This document shows, one piece after another, positions 10,614 to 23,771 of a stretch of DNA of 64,000 bases (position 1 is the stretch's first letter; each line of letters opens with the position of its first letter). Source of the DNA: Plantago major (lineage: Eukaryota; Streptophyta; Magnoliopsida; Lamiales; Plantaginaceae); the NCBI GenBank assembly GCA_026545765.1, contig CM048841.1, positions 66,787,717 through 66,851,716 on the forward strand, read 5' to 3'. The translations under genes and the position numbers were made by a program. A model generated the notes under the pieces. It ran no database searches, was not told the DNA's origin, and saw only the letters and a program-made list of their open reading frames with translations.

Positions 10614-10712
10614 AAGGGAGCGTTTGTATCTTCGAAGATCAAAAGCTGGAATCGATCAGCCACTTTCTGAGCTCACCTTGCCAACTTTTGATCCCGGAGA
10701 TACACTCCCTCC
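10614..10712. repeat. Imperfect foldback, copy 2
   Basis: A diverged copy of the foldback at 10446. The arms GTTTGTATCTTCG and GATCAAAAGCTGG pair with CGGAGATACACTC and CCAACTTTTGATC. The fold is kept although arm bases have changed relative to copy 1. Confidence 0.5.
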
Positions 10713-12194
10713 TAGTGTGCAAAAATGAAGAACGCCTCCAGGGATTGAGATCACAAAATTTCCAGAACGATGCCCTCGATCACATGTTCTCGTTTACGAG
10801 TAAGCACTGAGGTTCACTCTAGTAAACGAAAAGCAAGTCACTGAGGTAACCAAGCGTGTGAGAAATCTTGTAGAAACATCGAGTACCTATTGGATTACAT
10901 GAACATCAGCTATTCGAGCTCTAAGAAAAAAATTGCACTAGGGATTAGAGGGTAAGATCGGTCAAAACCAACCTCACGCAAAGGAGAAGAGAAGAGATTT
11001 ACCTGGAGAACTTACCTTTCATCCGACAGCTAGGTGGAAGCCCGAAAAACACCTCATCCAAGACGAAAGCCTGAAAATAAGCAGCTCAGACCGAGCTCCT
11101 AACTTGAGGCTCCTGCTGGGATGAGTTGGTACCCAATTCAAAAACAAGAAAACCAGTAAGAAGAGCCTACAGAAGGCCGAGGTTGGACCTCATCGGTTTG
11201 AGGAAAGATGTGCCAATCAGGCAGCTCATCAGATGACAGCTCCCTACGGGCGCATCCTTACATCGAACCATTTGGACCTAACCCGGATGAAAGTGATCCA
11301 AGGAGAAAGTTGATATCGGACCTCATCGATTATGGGAAAGATGCGCCAATTGGGCATCTCATCGGACGAAAGTTCCCTACAGGCGCATCCTTACACAGAA
11401 CCGTTGGCACTCAACCTGAAGAAAATACCTAACCCCATCGATCCACACAATACATATCTGTCGAGGACTATTACTGAGCATCCAAGGAGATGGCTCCAGA
11501 AGTCTTGTTACCATGACGAAGTTTCATAACCATATGGAGTCCACTTGGCGAGAATCGCCAAAACACTTGGTGCCGACAACCGACTAAGTGAACTCTCGGT
11601 GGGTACAAAAGAACGTTGATGCATGTCCGACTGTATGATCTGATCTTGCAAATATGAAGTCGCTATCCGAAGTAGTATTTATATGAGGGGCTCACCAATG
11701 GAAGGAAGCCACGTGTCAAGACGTTACGATTGCTACTGGGCTTGGGCCAAGTTGATTTGGTCATCCTGATGAGCCCAAATAATCGAGCTCAACTATCCTG
11801 ATTACTCGTCGGACTTTGAATTATGGAGCTCGAAAATTAAAGAAAGCAACAAGTACAAGGAAGAATTCAAACTTGGAATTTCTCAACTATCTTCTACTAA
11901 GATACTTGAAAACTGGGGAGGACTTATGATATATACTAATGATTCCCCTTCCACGAACCGACGAGCCAAGAAGACCTAGGGCGAACTCTACCTTCTTCCT
12001 ATATACGAAGGACCTTGGACGTCATCAGAGGCCGAGGAGATCCAACTACCAATTAGTTAGATGGGAGAGCTGATTTCAAGCATCACAAGTAACTCCACAT
12101 TAATCTAGTCGGACCGATCCTAACCAAACGGGCCCGACCGTATCCTTTCACTGAGGAGAATATCTACTGAGGAAACATCACAGTGGATCAAGAC

Positions 12195-13646
12195 TGTTGG
12201 TCTAGATAAAGACAAAGTAAAAGACTAGAGGGGGGGGGGGGGTGAATAGTCTTTTCAAACTTTTGACGATAAAACAGTTTCTCACATACTTGTGAAGGTA
12301 TCTAATACTTAGTCTCAGGGAGCGGAAGTCTTTTCAGATAAGTGCACGTGCTCAGCAAGCTATAATGTCTGTAAGTACTCAGCAAGTATAAAGTAATACA
12401 GAAAGTAAGTGCAGAAAGTAAATAACACAAAGCTTTTCTAGTGGTATCTGAGGGTGGCGTAATCCCTCAACTAATCCACTCGCCTTTTGTCCGGACTTGA
12501 ATCCACTAAGATAAGATGATGAGTTCCCCTTACAAAATCCTATCTCTTAATCCCTTTTACACTAGGTTCTCAACCAAGTGTTCCCCTTAAGTTATTCCCT
12601 GGTTTTGTCAACTAAGTACTTCCTCTCCTCAGTAACCTTTGAGCTATTCCTTAGTTTCCCAAACTAAGTACTTCCTATGCTCAACGTCTGTTGGTGTTTT
12701 GGTTATGGTAGTTTGTCAGGTGAGCATGCTCTTAATAACTTATACAGTTATGTAGGAGTGCTCTGTAGAATCAAGATTACTTAATACACTTTTCAATGTA
12801 TGGTAACTTGTTCTTTACTGACCCAAGTCTTTATTAAGTTTAAGAGAATGAATCTCAGATATTAGTCGCAACTGTATCTTCTGGATTCAACTCCTTCACA
12901 ATATGCAAGTCTTGTTAAGGATCAGGACACTTAGAACTTTCGTGCTACTTAGAATTCAAGAGCTTTAGTCGCAACAGAAAGCTAGAGAGTAAGTAGGCAG
13001 AAGGCTTGTATGCTTGAGTGAAATGTATGAAGTTATGTTGTTCAAGTGTACGTTCAAGCATTCTAAGTGGTGATATTTATAGTTGAAAATCAGGCCGTCT
13101 GAATTAGTATCCGTGAGGCACAATGAAATTCAAACTAACGATATCTGAAGTTAGTACGGCAGTGATCTTTGTCTCTTTTCAGAGATTTTCTCTTTTGCTC
13201 AGACATCTCTGTCCGCGTAATAAATGCACTGTACCAACTTTTGTCCTGTAGTGTCAACGGAACAATGCAAGCTTTCTGAGGCTTTGCAAGTCCATTCTCA
13301 GTGACCTTTAGTGCATTAGAAACCTATTGAAACGTTTGTCTCTCAGACACTTAGTTTCGTCAAGGTATCTGAGGACACAACTTTCCTTAGTCTTCAGCAA
13401 TCTTGTGCAGTCTTCTGATCTTCAATAAAAGAGTTCTTCTGCTGGATGCTTCCTTCTTGGTCTTCTTTAAAGATATAAAAATTACATTCAGAGACCTAAC
13501 ATCCTATACAAGATTTGCTAGACTAACATACTCAGTAAGTTTCCTCTTTTACAATGTTCAAGTGAACTAAGAATACTAGTTACCTTTATGAGCTAAGATA
13601 AGTCATAATGGTTTACTGATCAAAATCTAAACAGATATTCCTAACA
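12195..13646 (-). mobile_element. Solo LTR of the Copia (SIRE-like) family
   Basis: On the minus strand this reads TGTTAGGAATATCTGTTTAG at 13646 and ends TTATCTAGACCAACA at 12195. It is flanked by AAGAC at 12190-12194 and 13647-13651, a perfect 5-bp duplication. It matches the LTRs at 16348, 32396, 42830 and 57449 along its length, including the C/G-run plus TAGTCTTTTACTTTG near its 3' end and a TATAAATATCACCAC promoter (about 13070). No internal sequence remains, so it arose by LTR-LTR recombination. Confidence 0.92.
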
Positions 13647-13651
13647 AAGAC

Positions 13652-14154
<503 letters not shown>

Positions 14155-14437
14155 GGGAATTTTACACCTAGGCACCTTTTTAGATGCCATGTGAATGATT
14201 AGGTCCCTAACGATTCAAAATTTACAATGAAGTCCAATCTGAGTATAAAGTTTGACTTTTGGCAAAAAGTCTAGTTTACCTCTCTATTTAAGCATTTGTT
14301 TTAAAATACAAGTTTCATCTTAATACACATTTGTCTCAAATATTTTGCATTTTACAATATAGAAATAATACTTCAATATAATTCCTAAAACTTTCAAATT
14401 AAACCCTAACACTACAAAAAACTATTGTTTTAGCGAC

Positions 14438-14722
14438 GAATTTATCCGTCGCTAAAACAGTAGCGATCCGTCGCTAAGTCCTTAGCGACGGATAAAAAAG
14501 CCGTCGTCCCACGGGAAGTGGGAAAAAGCAGATTTTTAATTTAAAAAAAAAACAAAAATCTGCTATTTTAGCGACGGATAGTTTATCTGTCGCTAAAAAA
14601 TAGATTTTTATTTTTTTATAATCTGCTTTTTTTAGCGACAGATAAAATATCCGTCGCTAAAAAGCATTTTTTTTAATTCTGCTTTTACCGACGGATATTT
14701 TATCCGTCGCTAGAAAAGCAGA
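14438..14722. repeat. Left subterminal TAGCGACGGATA array of the CACTA element
   Basis: About seven hairpins built from TAGCGACGGATA and TATCCGTCGCTA, separated by A/T-rich spacers containing AGCAGATTTTTA. Such words are the usual binding sites of TNPA-type proteins in CACTA elements. Confidence 0.85.
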
Positions 14723-16019
14723 TTTTTAATTTTTTTAAAAATAATTTGCATCCTGTTTTCATATTTCACATGTTTCACAAAATATGCTGTCCGATAGTAA
14801 ATCTAGAATAATGAAATTGTTTTAATTAAACAGAAATCATTATACAAAAGTTAACATACCATCCGTAATGAAAATCAATATCCGTACATAGTCTAAAGTA
14901 AGAAATAAAAAAAACACAAGTTAAAATCTAACTACCGAATGGGGGTGGCTGCTGCTCGAACCTGGACATGAAAGCCTGCATCTGTAACCGAAGGCGCTCG
15001 TTTTCCTCCCGTAGTAGTCTATCTCGCCGCTCCATTTCCTCTGTGAGCGTCTGACATGTTTTGAAACTGTGTTGCACTGACTCAGAGACTTGCTCACGTG
15101 TGAAAACACGATGTCTAGATTCTTTGGGATCTTTGAGTAGGTAGGAGTAGTCATCACAAGGCCGAAACTCCCCAATCCATATACTCGTCCTTTGTTGTCC
15201 ATTGGGTTGACGGCTAAGAAGATGTTGTTTTGTTGTTCAATTGTAAGCTCCTCACCCGTTTCGGCCTGCTGCCTCTTGATCTGAGCCTCCACCTCAGCCT
15301 GAGACCGTAAAATGCAGATATCATGAGTTACAGTTTTTTCATAATAACTTGTACTACACAAATATGAACTTTAACCAAAATTAACGTACCGCAATAGCCT
15401 CGGACTTGCTGTCAACCCATCTTCCATTCTTCAGCTTGGCTCTTTTGAAGTACTCGAAGGCGGTATTCTTCTCCCCTGAAGACACTTGAAGAACATATGA
15501 AACACAAAACACATTAAAGGTAAACATTTAGCTAGGAACTCATTAAAGGCAAACATTTAGCTAGGAACTCATTAAATGTAAAGAAATGAAACACAAAACA
15601 CATGTACGAATAAACTGACCAAATTAGATGTACACTTACAGATTTCACGTGATGCGTAAGAATAGCTTGCGACCCGTAGTGGTGAATGACCACCCCTTTA
15701 CCCTCAGACGGCTCTGTCAGCCGGTTCTCTCTGTTGATGTCCGCAATCTGCTGGATATCAACTCGAGTCCAGTAGGCCACCCAAAGCGCCCACTCCTCCT
15801 CATCACACCATGCAGGCCTTTTGTTTTGTCGCCACATCCTTTTCATAGTGCAAACCATATCCTTGTATCGAGCTGACCTCAGTGACTCGAAACAAGGCCA
15901 TATCAGGTGTGGCAACCTGTTGGGAATGAAGTACTTTTTCTACATTTCCAATTCCAGACAACATCCAAATTACATAACGTAAACCGAGACATCAATTTAA
16001 TAAGATAACACAACATAAC

Positions 16020-18230
16020 ATATTCAATGGTGACTAACATATCACCCAAGTTTAGCGGCTAACATACCACTCACATATAGTGGCTAACATACCACTCACA
16101 TTGTCCTAAAATATACTAACACAGTGGTGACGAACATATCACCCAAGTTAACATACCACTCACATATAGTGGCTAACATACCACTCACATTGTCCTAAAA
16201 TTTACTAGCATAGTGGTGACTAACATATCACCCAAGTTCAGCAGCTAACATACTACTCACATACAGTGGCTAACATACCACTCACATTGTCCTAAAATAT
16301 ACTAACACTGTGGTGACTAACATATCAACCAAGTTAACATACCACTCTGTTGGGAAATTTGTTGGAAAATTTCTTGAGAAATTTGTTAGGAATTTTTGTT
16401 AGATATTTTGTAAAGAATATCTGTTTAGTTTTGATCAGCAACATGATGACTTATCTTAGTCTCAGAAAGGTGATTAGTACTCTTGGTTCACTTGAACATT
16501 GTAAAAGAGGAAACCCACTAAGTATGATAGTCTAGCTAATCTTGTATAGGATGTTAGGTCTCAAAATGTAATTTTTATTTTATGAAGAGAAGACCAAGAA
16601 GAAGACATCCAATGTAAAGCTCAACGACATTGAAGACTTGAAGAAAACTGCACAAGATTACTGAATCTGTTGTTCAGATATCTTAGCCAGATATCTTAAA
16701 GACACGAATAGTTTCAAACAAACTGTGTCACAAGAAATATCTGAGAAATAAGAGACATATCTGAAAACAAGGAAAGTGTCCACAGATATCTATTCTCAGA
16801 TACCTTGAGCTTTAACCACATTTCTGAAAAAGAAATATATATTGCAAACAAAGTTGTTTCAATAAACACAAGTGGTATCTGAAGAATGAAGATAAGGACG
16901 TGCAAAGAATCAGATAACACTAGTCTCTGATACAAAGCATAGTTCCGTTGACACTACAGGACAAAAGTATAGTACAATGCATTTAATGCACGGACAGAGA
17001 TGTCTGAATAAAAGCAACAGCAGCTTCTGAGAAGAAGATAAAACCTGCTACAGTACTATACACAGATATCGATAGTTTGAATTTGAGCCTAACGGATACT
17101 ATTCAAACGGCACTCAAATTCATCTATAAATATCAACACTTAGACTGATTGAGGAGACACCTTAGATACACCTTGAACTGCATACAAACGCTGAACGTCT
17201 TACTCTCTCAGAGCAACTTACTTACTCACAAAGCTTTCTGTTGCGACCAAAGCTTTTGATCTTGAGTAACACTGAAGTTCTAAGTGTCCTGATCCTAAAC
17301 AAGCAAAGCTATCTGTGAAGGAGTTGAATTAAAGGATCAACTATCTGAGATTCATTCTCTTGAACAGATATCATAAGACTTGGGTCAATAAAATCGAACA
17401 AGATACCATACGCTGTAAAGTGTATTGAGTAACTTGATTCACAGAGCTATCTGATTAACTAAAAAGTTATTAAGAAGCTTATCTGACAACTCAAACCAAA
17501 AACCAACACCATAACTGGCGTGGAGTACAGGAAGTACTTAGTTTGAAAAATCAGGGAATAACTCCAAGGTTACCGGAGTATAGGAAGTACTTGATTTGGG
17601 AAACTAAGGAATAACTCCAAGGTTATTGAGTATAGGAAGTACTTAGCTTGGAAAGCTAGGGAATAACTCAAAGGTTTCTGAGTATAGGAAGTACTTGGCT
17701 GTGAAAGCCGGGGAACAACTCAGGGGGAACATTTGGTTGGGAACCAATTGTTAAGAATCTTAGAATAGGATTATTGTAAGGAGAACTCAATTATCTGTTC
17801 TAGTGAATTCTAGGTCTCTGACAGACCGAAGTGGATTATTGGAGGATTACGCCACCTCCAGATACCACTATACTTGCTGTGTTATTTACCTTTCTGTATT
17901 TACATTTCAGCAACACACTCACACATATTAACTGTTTCTGCACTTATCTTTATTAAGTCTTCCGCACTCTGATTCTAAGTATCAGATATCTATTCAGATA
18001 TCTGAGAAATAGTTGTTATCGACAAAAGTTTTAAAAGACTATTCACCCCCCCCCCCCTCTAGTCTTTTACTTTGCCGTTATCTGGACCAACACACTCACA
18101 TTTAGTGGCTAACATACCACTCACATTATCCTAAAATTTATTAACACAATGGTGACTAACATATCACCCAAGTTCAGCGGCTAACATACCACTCACATAC
18201 AGTGGCTAACATACCACTCAAATTAAAACG
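16020..18230. repeat. Intronic minisatellite, about 90-95 bp unit, five copies
   Basis: The phrases GTGACTAACATATCACCC, AGCGGCTAACATACCACTC and ACATTGTCCTAAAAT recur with starts near 16029, 16125, 16215 and 16310. After the inserted solo LTR another copy starts at about 18150. The equivalent intron of the CACTA at 62014 has about one unit (63795-63870), so the array expanded in this copy. Confidence 0.85.
16348..18092 (+). mobile_element. Copia (SIRE-like) solo LTR inside the CACTA intron
   Basis: Starts TGTTGGGAAATTTGTTGG and ends TTATCTGGACCAACA, with CACTC at 16343-16347 and 18093-18097 as a perfect 5-bp duplication. At 1745 bp it is about 290 bp longer than its relatives. Part of the excess is a 5' extension in which GAAATTTGTTRG-type phrases are repeated before the usual AGAATATCTGTTTAG. 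TATAAATATCAACAC (about 17142) is the likely TATA box. Confidence 0.92.
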
Positions 18231-18896
18231 AGTATAAAAACAAATAAAGGAATGTCAGATTCAAACTTACCCGCAACTCATCAAAGTACTCGCCTCTCAT
18301 CCGGTCCGAGATGCACGACCACTTCTCGCCCCCCTTCCCCGGGGGCTCCCTCTTGGTCCGAAAGATGTCACCGAGTTTAGCGGTTGCATCTGAAGGCCAT
18401 AACCTGTTATCAATGTATAAGATACAAGAAATAAATATTAATTAGTATAGTATAATAGGCCATAACCTGTTATCAATGTTCTATATATATAAAGGAATGC
18501 ATAATACTTATTTGTCTTTACCCAGTGGGAACAGCACAGGCTTCCCGTTCCACTGAGCCCCGACCTCGATCTCGGTGTAGGGACAATCGTCGTCCTGTAA
18601 GTTCCCGAAGATCGGATTCGAGCCCCTGGTCGAACTAGGTGGCATCTCAGGAACCGTAGAGCGGCTGCTCTGACTAATCTGCTCCTCTGAGTCAGACCCC
18701 CGTCCTCGACTACCCCCTGACTGGCCACATGGGGGAGGACGGTATGTGGGTCGCCTATGTCGCGGCATCTGCAAAACATGCAACAAATACAAGAAAAATG
18801 TGTTAGTATATACCTACATACATTTTGAAAAGCATGTAAATCACAAATACTTGGTATTATCAACAACTAACTAGTTATATACATACTCTACCCTTC

Positions 18897-21800
18897 TCAC
18901 ATACCCTGTGCGTCCTCGTCTAAGTCTACATACTGGTCCTCGTACAGATCTATGAACTCATCACGAGCCTGTACATGAGTTTTTGCTTGTTCATCGACAA
19001 CCTCTTCTTGGTACGAGTTGGTAATTGAGTCGTCTTCCTCAACGTACTCCACTTTGGAGCGGGCACGTATAGGTATCGCAGCTAACCAGTCCACCTTGTC
19101 GCGTTTCCTGCTTGGATATTCAAGAAACACCACTTGTCGTGCTTGAGTCGCCAAGATAAATGGTTCGTACTTAGCTTTGTACCTCTTTCGATGGTTTATG
19201 TCAACCATTTCATACTGCTCATTCTTCTTCGTACCAAGTGGATTAGGATCATACCAGTCAACATCAAACAAAAAGGTTCTTTTCAAGGGCAAACCGGGAT
19301 ATTCTAGGCGCACTATTCGTTTCAGCTTCCCATGGAAATCATACAAATCACCTGGTCCTAAATCTTGCCCCCTGACACACACCCCATAATTGCTTGTAGC
19401 CATAGCCGTGTTAGAGTCAATCGTATGGAACCTAAGGCCATTGACTATGTAAGATGGGAATGTGTAGACCTTTTTGAATGGTCCCTCTGCTAGAGCACTC
19501 AAGTAAGGGCATGTGACGTTGTTGACAGGATCTCGGACATACTCCTTGAACCAATCTGGAAATTCTGATTTCATCTTTGAGTCAAGGAGTTCTTCAAGCG
19601 TATCCTCTGCCATCTGAGGATTCTTCTCCAGATAACGCTCTTTGAAAATGCTGTGGACATTGACATGATTATAATTCTACATGCTAGCTAGGAGGATTTT
19701 AGTTAAAAGTTCAATTTTAGTTGCTTTTAATAAGGCACTCACCCAGAAAATATCACCATATACTTGTCAACCTCAGCACAATTTGTGAGGACATAATATT
19801 GAGCTACCTTCAGCTCCTTATCCTTCAGATATTCTTTCTTACTCTGTCCCAAAGGTCTCCCTGAGACCCTAAAAACAGATAGGGAAACATCATCATCCTC
19901 TTGAATTTCGAATGTGTCTGCATTTCGAGATGGCCTAGATGCCTTTGTCGGGACGTGGTCCTCAAAGTAATAGGAGCAGAAGGTTGTAGTTTCCTCTCGA
20001 ACGTACGCATTGGCAATCGATCCTTCAGGTCTACCTTTGTTCTTGACATATTTCTTCAATTTCCCCAAGTACCTGTAATATATATTCAGGTAAGACGGTG
20101 TTAGAAATGAAAATCTATCCGTCATTTTAAGTACATGATTGCAATTATTTAACTCCTCTCGAATGGATACATCCATCGATACTGAACCGGTCTAGCAAGT
20201 CTTGCTTCATGTGGAAGGTTAACCGGCAAGTGCTCCATAGAATCAAATAAGCTCGGTGGAAAGATACGCTCGAGCTTGCATAGAATCAACGTTATGTTGC
20301 TTTCAAGATTTGCTAACACTTGATCGTGAACCACCCTTGTGCATAAATTCTTGAAAAATAAGCTCAGCTCGGTGATAGCGATCCAGACAGGTTTAGGTAG
20401 CAGTTCTCGAAATGCAACCGGGATAAGCCTCTCCATGAACACATGACAGTCGTGGCTCTTCATCCCAAACATCTTTGTCTTCTTCAAATCCACACACCGC
20501 TCCAATTTCGAGGCGTAATTGTCGGGGAACTTCAATGCCTTCACCCAATCAAACAGTATTGACCTAGATTCATTGTCAATTGTGTAGCATGCCTTGGGCC
20601 ACTTACCTTCACCATTCCTCTTTGTCAACTCCGGCCTTTTACACCATGTATCCAACTCGGCTCTAGATTTGACATTATCCTTTATTTTTCCGGGAATGTT
20701 GCAAATTGTGTTGAAGCAGTTCTCGAACACGTTCTTCTCAATGTGCATGGAATCTAGGTTGTGACGTATAAGAAAACTGCTCCAATAAGGCAAGTCCCAG
20801 AAGATGCTTCTCTTCTTCCATCCACATTTGTTGCTAATTTTCTTGTTATGCTTCTCCCACCCAAGTTCAGTCACTTTCATAAGACCTAACCTATCAATCT
20901 CCGCAAGAATTTGTGCACCAGTAAGTCGTCTCGGGGCTCCTTTATTTTCTACTTTGTTTCTCAAGATTACTTGGTAGAAACCTACGATGACAATCAAACC
21001 AAGATTCCTTCCCGCTATCCTTCAATCTAAATGCATCAGTGTCCTCCAAACAATGTGGACATGCATGTTTCCCGGCGGTTTTCCTTCCAGATAGCATGGA
21101 GTACGCAGGAAATTCACTCACGGTCCAAAGTAGCGCTGCTCTCAAGGTAAAGTTCTTCTTGGTTTACACATCATATGCAGGGATACCCTTCTCCCACAGC
21201 TCAATCAGCTCCTTGATTAGGGGTTGCAAGAAGACATCCCGCGTCATTCCTGGATCTTTTGGCCCAGGAAACAACACAGTCAAAAACATGAATGGTTCCT
21301 TCATGCACTCACCGGGGAGCAGGTTGTACGGAGTGGGCATCACTGGCCAACAAGAGTATGCCCGTTCACTTCCAAACGGGTTAAACCCATCCGTACAGAG
21401 CCCCAATTGTACATTTCTAGACTCGGCTGCAAACTCTGGATATGTCTTGTCAAACTCTTTCCATGCCGGTGAGTCTGATGGATGATCCATTCTACCCTCT
21501 GCATCTTCCGGGATTACTCGCTCCTTGTGTCACCGCATTTTATCGGCACAAGCACTTGAAGCGTACAACCTCTTCAAATGAGGTGCTAGAGGGAAGTACC
21601 ACATTTTCTTAAGTGGGAGATTTTTCTTCTGAAGTTTCTTTGAAGCCCCCTCCCTGTAACGCTTGTAACGGTCCTTACCACAGAACTTACACTTCAATAG
21701 ATCTATATCCTCCCCCCAATAGATCATGCACATATCTGGGCAACAGTTAATGGTTACCATAGGCCACCCCAACCCCCGCATCTTTTTCTTCGCTTGGTAA

Positions 21801-22456
21801 AAGTTGGTGGGAACTAGGTTTTCTTCAGGACAAAGATCCGACATTACTTGTACCCATTCATTGAAGCTCGCTTCAGATTGCTGGCCATTAGCCTTACAAC
21901 TCATTAGCCGAGCTAACAAAGACAACTCGCTGAGCCTACACCCCGGATAAATCGGCTTCTTTACTGATTCCAGCAAGTCAAAGAACACCTGATCCGCAGG
22001 ATTCGGAGGCTCCTCCACACCCCCCTCGGTTCTAGTGGTACTAGTGTCCATAAATTCTGCCCCGGCAGCATTAAATACCATTTCTTCGACCCGGTCATGA
22101 AAAGCATGCGATTTAGATGTACTTTGACTCCCATGTTGCTCATTTTTTCTCTTCCTTCCACGCTGCCTAAATTGCTCATATGTCATGGACGGTGTTGCTT
22201 CCTCACCATGGTGATTCCATACCTCATACTCAGGCAGGAATCCATTACATTTCAAGTGATCGATTACCGCTGTAGGAGTCACATATTGCTTGTTCCTGCA
22301 TTTTTTCAATTTGCAAGGGCACTTTATCAAACCCCCCTTTACACAAGCCGGATGTGTCATCCCAAATGCGATGAAGGCTTCAACCCCTTCCACAAAACTA
22401 GATTGAAGTCTGCCATAAAAAGTACGGCAGTACATCCATGAACGATCGGGATTCAT
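18897..22456 (-). pseudogene. TNP2-like CACTA transposase (Transposase_21, DUF4218, DUF4216)
   Basis: Translation from 22456 starts MNPDRSWMY with a transposase-associated domain. The transposase core follows (FNPFGSERAYSCWPV near 21380, ACPHCLEDTDAFRLKDSGKE near 21050). DUF4218 lies at about 20155-20480 (SHDCHVFMERLIPVAFRELL), continuing after an intron at about 20072. DUF4216 is at 18897-19613 (FDVDWYDPNPLGTKKNEQYE). The protein would cut and join element ends in the nucleus. Lesions seen: TGA where Trp is expected near 21532 (KMR-stop-HKE), TAA where Tyr is expected near 21164 (AYDV-stop-TK), and a frameshift near 20950 after FLPSNLEKQ. The remaining domains are well preserved, so the gene died relatively recently. 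Confidence 0.9.
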
Positions 22457-23290
22457 TGGATGATTATATAACCTGACACATCTGGATTTATTAGATCGTA
22501 TTAAATTTCAACTCATTCCAATTCCTGGCTATAATTGCATTGTTAATTATAATACGTTTCTAATTTCATGAATTATATGCATTTTACATTTAAAGTTTTT
22601 CATGCAATTTTCTTATATTCCCATTACAATTACCAATTTATAAATTAAAAGCATTTCAATTATACGAATTATAAATTATAATTTATAAATTACGAATTAC
22701 CAATTTTTTCTACGAAATATCAATTTATATTCCCATCGAATTATACGAATTACCAATTACCAATTTTTTTTATAAAAATTATAAATTACCAATTACTCAA
22801 CCAAATCCAATACATACTTACAAACATTAAACTAAATCAAAATAAATACCATAAATAACATACATACTTACATACATACCATACATACTTACATACTTCA
22901 TACTTACAAACATCAAACTAAACATGCACCATACTTACAAACATTATACTAACTACTCAATTTCACAATAAATCAATCAATTCATTAACCCACTACTTAA
23001 TATGAGCTATACTAGCTAGTATATGAGTTTAAAAACATACAACTGATAGAAATTAGCAAAAATTCTAAATTTAGAAAAGTAGGGTTTTAGACTATTACCT
23101 TCAAATTACGGGAAAAATAGTGGAAAAACGATGAAATTGAACGGCCACCTGAGTTCCTTGTTGAAAGAGCTTTGAAAAGAGCCCAAGATTTGCCGGAATG
23201 GTGGACGTTTGTTCGGAGAACCAAATCGCAAAAATGTCGCCGGAAAGGAAGAAGAAGAAGAAACAGAGAAGAAATGGGGGAGAAGAAGCT
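22457..23290. other. AT-rich leader of the CACTA element
   Basis: Upstream of the transposase start the sequence is AT-rich with short repeated phrases (AAATTATAAATT, ACATACTTACATAC). It would hold the element promoter and 5' UTR. The same leader occurs at 47620-48390 and, inverted, at 62290-63010, confirming that it belongs to the family. Confidence 0.65.
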
Positions 23291-23690
23291 CTCTGCCCGT
23301 TTATCTGTGAGAATCAACGACGGATAGCTATCCGTCGCAATATGGATAGCTATCCGTCGCAATATGGATAGCTATCCGTCGCTAGGTAGCGACGGATAGA
23401 TTATCCGTCGCAATATGGATAGCTATCCGTTGCTAGGTAGCGACGGATAGATTATCCGTCGCTACCTGTTCAATTTTTTTTTAAATACTTTTTTAACGAC
23501 GGATAATCTATCCGTCGTTAAATTTCTATTTTCCTTTTTTTTTTTAAAGTCAAACGACGGATAACTATCCGTCGCTAAATGGCGACGGATACATCGACGG
23601 ATAGGGCAAAACGCCCTATCCGTCGCTAAAAATGCCGATCCGTCGTTAAGGGGCAACGGATAACGATCCGTCGCCAATTCGCAGAATTCT
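23290..23690. repeat. Right subterminal TAGCGACGGATA array of the CACTA element
   Basis: More than a dozen GACGGATA/TATCCGTCG words in both orientations. Near 23330-23460 a longer unit containing AATATGGATAGCTATCCGTC is repeated in tandem. Confidence 0.85.
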
Positions 23691-23771
23691 TGTAGTGTAA
23701 AGTTTTAACTTTTTAAAGTTTTATCCATCTTCATCTTCATAAAAAAAATTTTAAAAAAAAATTGAAAAAGG

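Larger units (their letters stand above)
9901..12189. repeat. Internally repeated LTR-retrotransposon-like non-coding block
   Basis: The composition changes to balanced GC with no long frame. Several phrases recur: GGGTAAGGTCGGTCGAAGCC at 9913 and a relative at 10949; units built on AGTAAACGAGAAG, TCACTGAGGT and CCAAACCGAGAAG spaced through 10010-10870; and a pair of about 110-bp near-copies (about 11190-11290 and 11310-11410, GCGCATCCTTACA). A minus-strand TATA (CATATAAATAC, about 11668-11680) and ACACGTGGC suggest an LTR promoter reading left. It may be a Gypsy LTR or untranslated region, but no protease, RT or integrase is present to prove it. Confidence 0.5.
14928..18792 (-). pseudogene. 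TNPA-like second gene of the CACTA element
   Basis: Exons read from 18792: about 18508-18792 (MPRHRRPTYRPPPCGQSGGS, Ser/Arg-rich), 18271-18403 (LWPSDATAKLGDIF, GGEKWSCISDRM, YFDELR), 15640-15939 (KKYFIPN, RMWRQNKRPAWCDEEEWALW), about 15390-15478 (GEKNTAFEYFKRAKLKNGRW) and 14928-15299 (AEVEAQIKRQQAETGEELT). This matches the plant Ptta/En/Spm accessory protein, which binds subterminal repeats. The last exon carries a frameshift near 15165. The frame that restores a coiled coil with MERRDRLLREENERLRLQMQ ends at 14928; the other frame gives an unrelated tail. The exon 2 to 3 intron holds a minisatellite and the 1745-bp solo LTR. Confidence 0.8.
14410..23697 (-). mobile_element. CACTA (En/Spm) transposon, 9.3 kb, degenerate
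   Basis: The element begins CACTACAAAAAACTATTG and ends CAGAATTCTTGTAGTG, so both ends carry CACTACAA-type TIRs. It is flanked by TAA at 14407-14409 and 23698-23700, the 3-bp duplication expected for CACTA. Subterminal regions are filled with TAGCGACGGATA words in both orientations. Transcription runs right to left: a TNP2-like transposase gene first, then a TNPA-like gene. It carries a Copia solo LTR in an intron of the second gene. Stops and frameshifts in both genes make it non-autonomous. Confidence 0.93.

Noticed and set aside
14921..15361. C-terminal frame ending in SSSSHPHSVVRF as the true end of the TNPA-like protein
   Set aside because: The alternative frame over the same bases gives a coiled coil with a coherent stop at 14928, so the Ser/His tail is a frameshift product.
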